64,000 nucleotides of DNA, taken from Pseudocercospora fijiensis CIRAD86 (lineage: Eukaryota > Ascomycota > Dothideomycetes > Mycosphaerellales > Mycosphaerellaceae). The notes beneath the pieces were generated by a model. The model saw only the letters and a program-made list of their open reading frames with translations. It made no database searches and was not told the origin of the DNA. Both the position numbers and the translations under genes were made by a program. Where the stretch lies: contig NW_006921537.1 of the NCBI RefSeq assembly GCF_000340215.1, positions 248,001 through 312,000 on the forward strand, in the 5' to 3' direction. Below, one piece after another: positions 24,033 through 34,071 of this stretch (the first letter of the stretch is position 1; every line of letters starts with the position of its first letter).

Positions 24033-26328
24033 GCTTGATTGTAGTGCGGAAGATATGGAGGTGTGCAGAAAATGATGAAGAAGATGATGAAGAAGATGAA
24101 GAAGATGATGAAGTATTGAGAGTCAGGAACTGCCTCCACTCAAACCCCCTCTGACGGAAGCAGGTGGTCTGGCTGGCCAGCTGGAGGCAGTCGTTCTTGC
24201 AGAACTCCAGGCAAGCACGACGCCTCTGGAAGGAAACAGGTCAGAAGCTGAGGAGGATAGAAGTGATGAAGAATTTACGACTCTGATAATCACCTTTACG
24301 GACCCGCCGAATCTGTCTCATGATGACACACAGCCTTGACGGACGTGCTTGGTCAGGCTTGAGACCACCAGCCCAGAGTCTTGCTCGAGGTTGAGAAGCC
24401 ACCATTCTGGTTCAAGCCCATGTCGGATACGGAGCACACATGCTCGACCAGGACGAGAGTTGTTTGGTGTTGGTTGCTGGCAAGACAGGGCTGAAGGGGT
24501 ATCAAGATGGTCGCGTTGAGAGGCATCCAAAACGGACACTTTCGAACGAATTCTAAAGGGTTGAATGGTTCATTCTTGCTCGCGAAGTTGATGTGTTTTG
24601 TAACCTTAAATCAAAGTGTTCTTCTATATCTTGCTTTCGAATAAGCGAAGAGGCTTGAGTCGGATAGTGAAAAGTGAAAAGGTCGTTCCACCTCTGGATC
24701 AGGAGTGTCTCGTCCCAGCTGATGCGCCTCTGCGGAAATCGGAGTCGAGGGTGTCTTCCGGCAGTACGATGCAGTGAAGTGAGAGCGATGAATTTGCAAG
24801 CCATCAAAAAGACCTAGTACTAAGAAACGCTTCACAATTTCACTTCTGAAGTTCATTCCAGAACGGCTGCACACTACAGCACGCTAGCAAGAAATCCGAA
24901 TCCGAGAGACAGCGCTTTCATATCTTTGCTCGGCTGGCAGCCAAATCTTCTTCCCCTTTTTCATCTTCTCTTTGTGAGTCACAACCGACCCCCAACATTC
25001 AACCACCATCAGCTAACATCCTCTTCACAGGCCTTTTGGCTTAGATCAAGTGTAGTATCTGTTCTTTTCAGTTTAATCTCTGAAACGTGGCTACGGCCAC
25101 TTCAACGATTATACTCATTTTTGGCCCTCGACGGGCGGCCGCTGGGCTTGCCTATGCCGTCTGTCACCGTGTCGCTGGCATCGCACTATCTCCAGCTGAC
25201 GCGAACTCTCACTTTTTTCATGAGTCCCCTCCGCTGTGGCGAAGAGCTTGAGAAGAAGAGCAGAGCAGGCAACGGTGCGACGTGACATCGTGGGCTGTTG
25301 CGTGGTCAGGGGCGGCGATGGGGGCTACGCGGATACTACAACAGCGATTGACTGCAGCTCGAGGCGCAGCGCCGCGCAGTGAGGAGCTTGCGGAAGAGGC
25401 GATCTTGCAATGGACAGAATGCTGGAGGATACCGCACGCCCAAATTGAAGCGAGTATTGCCGTGCGAGCATGTGTGCTTGACATTGCGACTTGGCAGTGC
25501 AGTAGCAAATGGACAATACCTCGGTAACAACGAATAGATCAAGAGCGAGGCAGATACAGGTTGGGGCGTGGGTGGCGCGCAACACAGTACGGCGTTGGCG
25601 TTGCCATGAATACCACGAGCGCGCGCATGGCCGTGAACATCTGCAGTAACAACGCCACTCTGTATCAAAATTCTCGTCGACGCCTCACGTGAGCACAAAA
25701 AGCAGAAACCTCGTGGTAAAGGCTGCACATTCGCGTGCGAGGCGCTTCTGGAAGCCGCAGATGGCGCTCGAGATACACACCACACCACCTGCCCGACGAA
25801 GGCGGTCACACGGAGGAAGCTGAACGGAACGCAGGCCGAGTTGATCTCGATAACGGATTCTCTCCATGCTACGCCGCCGATCGACGGGTACGACTTTTCT
25901 TCCACTTCCTCGAGCGACTACCATGCCTCCCTCCATAAACCTATTCAGCGGCCGGCGATAGAAAAACTCATTTTGCGGAAACTTGGTTTGGTGGTCGGAG
26001 AGGAGCTGCTGAGAAGGAGGGCTAGGTAGATTGCGTGGAATTACTGTACATGTCAAGGATGGTAAGACAGAAAGAGAAGACGCGACAGGAGTGGACATGC
26101 ATAATTGCCAGCGCACTTAGAAGGGCACAGCCAGAAGCACTTGTCTTGAATGTCTGGAAAATCTGTGAGGACGCTCTTTGAGTCGATCCCTATCAATCCT
26201 CACTCTTGTTCACCAAGACTGCTCAACGTTGCCAGCTATTGCCGAGCTCTAGTGTGGCTACCTAGGTTTCAGGCCGGCATTCGCTTCCTTATCCTGCCTG
26301 GGCGAGCTGTGAGTGTCCAACGTGGTAA
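24033..26328. other. 2.3-kb region without a supported gene
   Basis: A GAAGATGAT-type microsatellite lies at about 24070-24112, upstream of the secreted-protein gene. Open frames up to 189 codons exist (for example 25336-25905 minus), but they have atypical composition and no recognisable domain. The region may contain decayed genes. Confidence 0.5.
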
Positions 26329-27181
26329 GGGCGCACGGTTCTTCACTGGGCAGCAGCCAAAGGTCACGCGGGAATAGTGCGACGCCTTGTAGATGCTGCT
26401 TGCGACTTTGACGCCTCAAGTCCAAAACATGGAACAGCGTTATGTCAGTGGATCTGCCGATGTAGTCGAGCTCCTGCTAGCCGCTGGCGCGCATGTAAAT
26501 GCTCCGGGAGGCTGGGATGGGTCAGTAATGCATGCCGCGTGTATATCAGGACATGTGGCGATTGTGGAGATGCTACTCAAAGCCAACGCAGAGATTGATG
26601 TCCATCATGTTGTGGTGGAACGTCTTCTTGAAGGACACAGGTGGCTTTACAAGCACACATCTTGTCCACCCTTTTTCCTGGCTGCTTGTCAAGCTGCTAT
26701 CCTTCCTGCTCTAGCTGAAAGTGGAGCAGACGTTGACGCTCCAGCCCGCGAATGGATAGCTGCGTCGCCGTACGCTTCTTGGGAAGACTCCCAGTCTCGA
26801 GATCGCTGGGAAGGCGGAGCGATACATAAAGTCGCAGCTTCCGAACATGCTGCAGCTCTACAGGCGCTTATAAATTCCGGCGCGAGTCTTGAGACGGCGA
26901 CTAGCCATAAACGTTGCACTCCTCTCATGCTCGCAGCGGAGGCGGGAAAGCTCGCAAATCTGCGCATTCTCATCCGCCATGGCGCAGCTGTTGTTCGTCC
27001 ACAATTGATCACAGCGTGGAAGTCTGAACTTCCTTCGTGCAGCATGGCTTTGGCACTAGCTCGACGCAATGGTCATGGAGAATGTGCGGATTTATTGGTT
27101 CGAAGCGGCGCAGTGGGTCTGGAACAACATGTGAGAGGAAACTTGAGACAGGTAATCTCTCAGTGGATGGGATACAATTGA
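26329..27181 (+). pseudogene. Ankyrin-repeat protein, broken frame
   Basis: The 262-codon frame 26393-27181 encodes ankyrin repeats, for example GSADVVELLLAAGAHVNA, GHVAIVEMLLKANAEID and a C-terminal pair (TPLMLAAEAGKLANLRILIRHGA). The ATG at 26393 is not a natural start. A further repeat (TVLHWAAAKGHAGIVRRLVDA, ending HGTAL) is encoded at 26329-26445 in the neighbouring frame, and a stop at 26326 lies just upstream of it. The two halves join at about 26445 with a one-base shift and no room for an intron. Either the gene is a pseudogene, or a one-base sequencing error hides an intact gene with an unresolved 5' exon. The family mediates protein binding; no partner is indicated. Confidence 0.6.
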
Positions 27182-27550
27182 GATGGCCTTGCAGCAGCCA
27201 TTATATGCTCGTGCCAGTTCCAGTTGCTCTCGCGTCTGGTTCCTCACAACAGGCATCCATAGAGTCAGAGCGGCAACCAACCTCATGATTTTCTAGGCCG
27301 GCGTGGCCTCTTCGCTGCAATTCGCCATCCTGGGGCTCGGTTCCGTCGGATGATACTATATTCTTGCGAAGTCCAAGCTTCGGGGACAGAACTACCTTAT
27401 CCTGTAAAGCTTCCTCAGGTCTGCTCCAAGTTCGATCCATTAGCTAGCGTAGGCAAGATCTTCTGATCTGCTAGAAATTCTTGGAAGATGTACTGTTCTC
27501 GTGCAGAGGTATTGCTAAAGAAATCACTCTCGCTGTGTATGGGTATCATG
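27182..27550. other. Intergenic region
   Basis: This is the space between the ankyrin relic and the 3' end of the CIR-domain gene. Nothing is recognised. Confidence 0.55.
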
Positions 27551-28639
27551 TCAATCGCGCTTTCTATCTCCATGATGCCGATGATGCCGCCGACTGCTGT
27601 GCCTCTCGCGATCTCTTGAGCGGCTTCGACTGCCGTGTCGATGCCGATGCTCGCGTTCCCTCGAACGACTTCGATGTCGCGAGTGCCGATGCCTGTGATG
27701 TCTATCACGACCACGCTCCTCTTCGACCGGCGCGTCCAGGCTGAAGCCATTCAGACTGTCCTCATCATCGTCGTTTCGTCGTCGCCGCCGTTCATCTTTC
27801 TCGCGTTTTTGCTCTAGCTTCAACTGCTCCATCTCAGCTTGCTGTCTCCTGTGCCAGGCCTCCTTGTCCCGCTCACTCTGCTTCAATTGCCTCTGCGCGT
27901 ACTGCATCGCCGCGAAAGGGTCGTTGGAGGAGATGCGACTCTGTTCTCGCTCTTTTCGTCGTGGATCTTCATTGCCCCAGACGTCTTTGCCTTTGAGCTC
28001 CGCCAGCATCAGCTCATTTCGTGACTCAATCGGGTCGGAGCTCGTGGTCGAAACTTTCCTGTCGCTTTCCGCATACCAAGGCTTCTGCATGCCATTCTGA
28101 TATCCAGCTGCATTGCTGAAGCGCATCGTTACCTGATCTTCCTCCCTTCTCCGCTTCTTCGCCTTCTCCGCCTCCACCTCCTCATTCTTCTGCGTAGCCC
28201 GAATGGCTTTCTCGTCCGGAGCTGGGAAGAGCTGAATATTGCCAGCATGATCTTGCAGCGGCGCTTCCTTGTCCTTCCTCTTCAGCAATTCCTGCGTGGC
28301 CCGGCTCCCGGTGTCTGTGTCTTGCCTCGCATATCGTATATCGCGATCCGTATCATCCTCGCCTCGAAGCCGTCTCCGCTTGCGATCTCTCCTGTCATAC
28401 GTATCGTCGTGCTTGAATCTTCGCCAGTCGTCTTGCTTCGGCGGTTCAACGTCCTCGACCAACGGTGCCACCTTCTCACCGCGCAGTAAAGCTATCCTAC
28501 GCTGTGCATCTTCCTCCTGCATGCGCTGCTCAGCAGCTTCCTCCCACGCTTTGGCCTCTGCTTCATCCCGTCGCACGCGCTCGACGTTGTCGCTGTTGTA
28601 TACATTCCAAGACTTCTTACCCAGCAGATGCAGTACCAT
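27551..28639 (-). CDS. LENG1-like protein with N-terminal CIR domain
   Basis: A single exon encodes 362 residues. The N-terminus (LLGKKSWNVYNSDNVERVRRDEAEAK) matches the Cir_N domain as found in LENG1 and related splicing-associated proteins. The centre is charged and probably helical, with a PWYAESD block and a long coiled-coil-like KEAWHRRQQAEMEQLKLEQKREKDERRRRR segment. The C-terminus is an arginine/serine/histidine-rich tail (RHRHSRHRSRSR type) as in SR-like nuclear proteins. By family it is likely nuclear and linked to pre-mRNA processing, which is an inference. The LENG1 identification rests on the KKSW..N.DN..RVRRDEA signature. CWC25, which has a different N-terminus, is less likely. 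Confidence 0.8.
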   Translation of the reverse strand: MVLHLLGKKSWNVYNSDNVERVRRDEAEAKAWEEAAEQRMQEEDAQRRIALLRGEKVAPLVEDVEPPKQDDWRRFKHDDTYDRRDRKRRRLRGEDDTDRDIRYARQDTDTGSRATQELLKRKDKEAPLQDHAGNIQLFPAPDEKAIRATQKNEEVEAEKAKKRRREEDQVTMRFSNAAGYQNGMQKPWYAESDRKVSTTSSDPIESRNELMLAELKGKDVWGNEDPRRKEREQSRISSNDPFAAMQYAQRQLKQSERDKEAWHRRQQAEMEQLKLEQKREKDERRRRRNDDDEDSLNGFSLDAPVEEERGRDRHHRHRHSRHRSRSREREHRHRHGSRSRSRDRERHSSRRHHRHHGDRKRD

Positions 28640-28973
28640 CTTTGCCCGACAATTAGCTCGATTGAGATTTGGTCCACCGTCACGCAGCAGAGGCTAGAGC
28701 TTAACGCTGATGTGAGACATGTGTCGAGAGGTACTTCCTTACTTCCTCGTCGAGGCCGGTCGTAGTCAGGCACGAATCAGCTGGGTGACGAGGTGAAGAT
28801 CTACGGCAGCCTGTAAGTCATGCAACTTTAACAGCCTTCGCCTGCACGGCGACGCATGCGCTGGCGATCTGTCAGATAGCTGGCGTTGTTGCACAGGTTG
28901 ATATAGCTGAGGTGTGGACGTTAGGATACACTTCAATGGCGCCCGTTGATGTGCCGCCGAACCCCTAACGTTA
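28640..28973. other. Upstream region of the CIR-domain gene
   Basis: Normal composition up to the transposon boundary; no gene seen. The TA target of the adjacent transposon is at 28972-28973. Confidence 0.6.
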
Positions 28974-28998
28974 TTCTTACATGCAAAAGGGTCGGGAT
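28974..28998 (+). repeat. Left terminal inverted repeat
   Basis: This 25-bp repeat begins TTCTTACATGC and matches the inverted right end with one mismatch (T versus G at the fifth base). It retains CA and TG, so RIP has spared it. Confidence 0.9.
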
Positions 28999-29081
28999 TG
29001 CCGGGGTGGGTCTACTACCTACCTCTCGGAATTTAGTATAGCACTCAGATAGCAATTATTATGCCATTTTCTTAGCAAACT

Positions 29082-31190
29082 ATGCCCTCTAAAGCTTCAG
29101 ACAATTCTATAGGGCATACCTTATCGTCGCTACTATTTAATTGCTCCCTTAGGTTAGATTTAGTATATCCGAAGAGCAGGTTTAGCCTCGCTACCCTTGC
29201 CTAAGCAGCTTTTAACTAATTGTCGGCAGTCGAGCTACTACCTAAGACCTAATATATACTAGAAGACCTTATCGACGCCTTATAATATATCGAAGATATA
29301 TAGGCTTATAATCTAGTAGCGGCGGCACTACGAAGGGATAAAAAACAGTCGGCTAAAGAGCTATATACTATAGATTTACTAGGTGCCAACCCCTTCCGTA
29401 TACCGAGTATAGTAGATAAGGAGGAAGAAGAAGAAGAAGAAGAAGAAGAAATAGAAAGAATAAGGTAGAGGTAGAAGCTAGTAGATAGTATACTATCGAA
29501 TACGTAAGTATAGATACCTACTCTACCGCCGAGTACGTAGGTTAGTGTCTAAGGGAAGACTCTTTCTTAGAAGGGCTAGAAACTAGCTAAAACTAGCGCT
29601 AAGACAAAGACTAATCCCCGCTCGAAGGTACTAGTTACTTAGCGGAAGAGTACTAGTAGTACGAAGGGCGTAAAGTCGAAGATAAAGAGGTCGAAGGGGT
29701 TAGAGTCGTAGGCTTCGCAGAAGCGCAAACGATCGGCGGCTACTAAACAACTACGTAACGCCGCTAATATACTAAACGACGCGCTAAATAATGCTTAAGG
29801 TATACCTAATAGACCTCTAAGTAACTAGGATAAAATTAGTATAGTAGTTATCGAGAAACGCGTACGTAAATCTATACCTACTAGTAAGCAATCCGATACT
29901 TAACCCCCTCTACCTTCTACGGCCTCTTAACCGCTATTAGCTAAGATTTGTTATAAGACGCTCTTTATATATAATAAGGCTAAATAGGTAGGTATATAGA
30001 CTACTATATATAAAGGCGACGTAGACATAATAGCTAAGTTTATTCGTACTGCTAAGCAGAGCGCTAGAGACTATATAGACAAGTGTAGAATATAGTGCTA
30101 TTTTATTAATCGAGAGGCTATTATCGAGGCCGTAAAATACGGCTCTTCGAAGGAAGCCGATCCTATTTAATTTAATAATATTAAGGACCTTCTATATATC
30201 GATAAGATAATATAGTATTATACTGCAACAAAGCGATTAGTTACTATTATTATTAGCGAGAGTTAGTATAGCAAGGCTACTATATTACTTAATTCGGACG
30301 ATGCGGACCTTATTAAATCGGACTAAGACAAGCTACCTACTATATAGAAGGAAAAGGGCATTAAGTTAACTCGTAACGCTAACGAGAAGACTATCGCTAC
30401 TTATAAGGAGTTACGATAGGTCTATAAGACACTCCTAGCTAAGTTTTATTATCCTAACTTATAGTATGCTAATAACAAGACCTTAGGTGTTATTAGTTGC
30501 TATATATAGTATAATAGGACCTATTATTTTATTATAGCTTTATACCTCGAGGAATAGCGCGAGTCTATTACCGTAGGCACTACTACAATCGATAATATAC
30601 TAGGCTCTCTTATTAGCACTATTATTAAGAACTATACCGATAGATTGCGTAGCAAGAAGAAGCAATAGTCGAGTTAAGAGGCACCTGCGATAATACTATA
30701 GTATAGTCTAATACTACTATTTAATTCGTACGCCGTACCGCCTAGCTTCTCGTTCCCTTAGATAATGCCTTAACTAGCTTAGCTCAATCTACCTCCGCCG
30801 CTAAATCTACGCTCTTCGCCGATAATTGAAAGCAGGGCTGCTATTCTAAATAGGTTAAAGTACGTACCGCCGTACTACGACTAGCTTATAAAGAGGTATC
30901 CGGAAATGAAGGCGGTAATTGCTAAGGCGAAGCCTTATATTAAGGAGGGCTTCTAGACACTGCAAATAATAAAGAAGGACCCGGATATAGACCTAGCGGT
31001 TAATGTGCTACTATTTAGACTACGCACGAAGATAAGGGAAGATATAAAGATATATATAAATGCTATAGAGTATAGCAATATTATATTAGAAGATAAAGAG
31101 GCGGCGAAGGAGAATAATAGTACTAATACTACTACCGAAGACGAGACTAACGACGAGCTATAAGCTATATAGCAGTTAAACCGGCTTTAA
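29082..31190 (+). pseudogene. Unidentified second gene of the transposon (RIP-inactivated)
   Basis: From ATG 29082 one frame runs 702 codons to 31190 without any insertion or deletion. It is broken only by TAA and TAG codons of the kind RIP makes from CAA, CAG and TGG. The uninterrupted frame over 2.1 kb shows it was a real gene. The inferred protein has a run of about ten glutamates near residues 110-120, a lysine/serine-rich basic segment (about 165-240) and a helical C-terminal part with blocks such as KRYPEMKAVIAKAKPYIKEG and a charged tail. I recognise no transposase, helicase or nuclease motif. It could be an accessory DNA-binding protein or cargo; function unknown. Confidence 0.7.
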
Positions 31191-31519
31191 TACTTTAGCT
31201 TAGTCTGTATTTAACTATAACTATTAGAAAAATTCCGGCTATATATAAGAAGCATCTTTAAGTAGTATATATTTATATAGGACATATAAATTAATTAGTA
31301 TCCTTTAAATGTAGTATATTCTAACTATACGATCGATATTAGTAATACTATAGACTAATGCCGGAGGTCGCTTAGACTCGCTTCGCGGGGTCGGCGAAAC
31401 TCTCGGTTATTCTAGCGGCAAAACCGAGCTAGCTTTATATACTAAGAACACTATATAATACTATTCTCTCTATATAAATAAGGGCGGCATCTTTCCGAAT
31501 AGTGCCGTCGGTATATTAT

Positions 31520-31711
31520 AAAAAAAAATGAAGCTAATCGGATACGTAGTTATTTAGTAATATAAATATGTTAGCTAGAGTCGGCTTATAGACTAGATAT
31601 CGGACCTCTAACTCTAGCTCGAGAGTCGAGCGACTTTATAAATTCGAGGAAATTCTATAGTCGGCTTTATAATATAACAACTATATATCCGATTAACGTT
31701 ATTCTTTTTTT
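31520..31711. repeat. MITE-like inverted-repeat insertion
   Basis: This stretch of about 190 bp has imperfect inverted arms of 35-40 bp, left from about 31520 (GCTAATCGGATACGTAGTTA) and right ending about 31711 (AACTATATATCCGATTAACG). It is flanked by A-runs and T-runs. It lies in the non-coding space where the two transposon genes converge, so it is probably a nested miniature element. Arms and ends are approximate because of RIP. Confidence 0.6.
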
Positions 31712-32079
31712 AAAATGCACTAGACAAGCTAGTTTCTACGATAGGAAAAAAATTAATTAATAGTAGTTAGTATAAGGGAATACGCTAAATAGTATAACCG
31801 AATCGGGTAGAACGCTAAACTAAGCTCGGAGCTTGCCGGCTTTCCGTACGGGTATAAAGACATAGCTTAGCGGTAGAGTCTATATAGCGGTAGTAGCGAT
31901 AGCGAGCAGGTATTAACTATATAACGACCGTAACGATAAGATTTTTATATCGCTATATAGCGCCGACTGCGACGATTTATTTAGTATAGATATCTTATAT
32001 AGAAGTGTACTATATAGTACGCATCTCTTAGTATAGTGTTTCTAGTATATAATAGTCCTTAAATATAGCAATATAGTCG

Positions 32080-33050
32080 ACCCCTCTCGCCTATTCTCGG
32101 CAACTAACTTTTAAGAACTCCTTAAACTTAACTTGCTACTCTTTATTACTATACTTTAGTATTAACTTCTAGTTGCGGCGTATCTAGTGCTTTAGCAAGT
32201 AGAAGCTCTTCTCGATTAGCATATAATTAGGCGAATACGGCGGTAAGAATAGTACTCGTATACCTACCTCGCGATAGAGAGTAGTAATATGCTCGCGACT
32301 ATAGGTCGCGTAGTTGTCTATTAATAATACCGACTAAGGCGCTAGATACCGACCTATCTTCGGCAGTACGTATACCTATAACTATAGTAGGAAGTCTACT
32401 ATCTTTATACTGCCCTACTTAATAAGAGGGTCCTCGAGATACCTATGAGACGTATATACTAGCAATAACGAGAAGCGCTCGGTATAGTGTAGGTGCTTTA
32501 TATCGCGCGCCGGCATACCTATTAGAGCCTATCTACGCCTTCGATAGGCTACTCGGTCGCTTATATAACTCTTGTCTATATAGACAAATATATCTATACT
32601 AAATCGCTATATTTAGGCCTCGAATATAGCTCTTACGACTAGATCTCGTTACTTAGCAGTACGCGCCTGCAATTTGTAGGTAAACTGCTCGCTTACTAAT
32701 AACCGCTAGATAGTGCTATAACTAATCTATTCTAAGTACTTATTTAGTAGATAATACTATATTTCCTTATACTATAACGACGGCTGTTCTAGCATTATTG
32801 CTATTACTAAATCGCGTATAGTCGGCGTAATTATACGTAGTCGACTACTCTTCTTCGGTATAATAGTACCTAACTCCTTCTATCTTTTTATTCGTACGTA
32901 AATCGCCGTACGAGACTCTTAGCCGTCCGATAGTAAGAGCTTAGATACCTCCTCGAAGGACTAGCTATCGTCGAGGCAGTATTAAATTAGGTTGTTATCG
33001 TATATAGTAAGAGTAGGTATAGCGTATTTAGTTAGTTAATAAGAGCGAGA
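32080..33050 (-). pseudogene. Tc1/mariner (DDE_3) transposase relic
   Basis: The minus strand reads through in one frame apart from RIP-type TAG/TAA codons. An N-terminal helix-turn-helix part is followed by the catalytic core. The first acid lies in IFVYIDKSY, in the position of the usual FVDES block. The second lies in SVLLIDN, and the last in FLPPYSPNYMLIEKSFYLLK, the typical PYSP..NPIE motif of the superfamily. GMPARDIKHLHYTERFS is a further family block. In active relatives this enzyme cuts and pastes the element at TA. The copy is inactivated by many stops. Confidence 0.85.
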
Positions 33051-33198
33051 TAATAGACAATAACAATACCTTAGTTATAGCTATACTACTGAAATTTAGC
33101 TATTTTCGACGATATAGAGGTATAGTTTAGTTAAAGAAATACTATAGACAGCATTGTCTAGAATTGCTAACAATAGTGGTATAGACCCCGACCCCCGG

Positions 33199-33223
33199 AT
33201 CCCGACCCTTTTGCATGTCAGAA
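33199..33223 (-). repeat. Right terminal inverted repeat
   Basis: Reverse complement of 28974-28998 with one mismatch, ending GCATGTCAGAA before the flanking TA. Confidence 0.9.
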
Positions 33224-34071
33224 TACTGCTCTCACAGTGCTAGGTAGAACTACTGCCACCTACTACATTAGCTGTGCAAGGTAGTTCTCCTGTAGTCCTG
33301 ATCATATCTCTCTCGTACTGCGTTGAGACTTCGCAAGCACATCCATCCAATATCCCTCTACTAAACTACCCATCAATGGGATCAATGGACAATTATCCGG
33401 TGCAAGCCTTCGGCAGCCTGCAGGTGCCACAGACCGCAACCAGATCTCCACTCCTCGCAATGCTCCCTGGTCGACACCTGTAGCCATAGTTCTACTGCCA
33501 TATCCTCTACCGCTGCACCACCTCCCGCCGGCCACTGCAGTTTAGTGATCCATACACCACTGCTCCCGCCTGCTATACCAGATTTGCTTGTGCGGATCGG
33601 CCGGCCGCAAGATATCACAACGGATACATGCAGGAAGACGGCGGTCAGCTGGGTCCGAATTGATCGCGCATGATCGCGCATGCCACTGGCGAGCAGAGCC
33701 GAGCGAGCCATTGCATATACGCGCTGCTGTAGTGTGCAACGTTGCCATCGTCAATCGCTCCACCGCTAGTCCGCTACTACGGAGACCTCAACGTACTCAA
33801 TTGCCTTTCTGTACGCGAGTCACAGTATCGAGTTCCCGCCGTTTCACATCATCCCTTCCCTCGCGTACAGAATTGCTGCACTTGAAACCCGGAAAGCTTC
33901 CTGAGCTCCCGCCAGATTACTACGCGCGACGACTACATCAAATCCACAACCACAAGGCACAGCCTTTTCAGCGTCCGAAGAGCTTGCATCCTCCGTTGTT
34001 CTCGGAGCCCAGCACACAAACACAGGTGGCTTCTACCTTACCACTGCCACGCCCTTCTCGACCGATTCAAA
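33224..34071. other. FlbE upstream region
   Basis: Normal composition resumes immediately after the transposon. Overlapping frames (for example 33588-34301 plus) run into the flbE start in another frame and have no domain. Probably promoter and 5' leader of flbE, with the transposon about 850 bp upstream of its start codon. Confidence 0.6.

Larger units (their letters stand above)
28974..33223. mobile_element. Tc1/mariner-type DNA transposon with two convergent genes, RIP-mutated
   Basis: The 4250-bp element is bounded by 25-bp terminal inverted repeats (28974-28998 and 33199-33223, one mismatch) and flanked on both sides by TA (28972-28973 and 33224-33225), the target of Tc1/mariner elements. 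The interior is CA/TG-poor and stop-rich through RIP. The minus strand near the right end carries a DDE_3-type transposase. The plus strand near the left end carries a second frame of 702 codons. Both start about 100-200 bp inside their terminal repeat and converge, with an inserted MITE-like sequence between them. The symmetric layout argues for one two-gene element rather than chance nesting. Confidence 0.85.

Noticed and set aside
25336..25905. 189-codon minus-strand frame
   Set aside because: Atypical composition rich in Cys, Arg and Ser, no domain, no splice support, overlaps other random frames.
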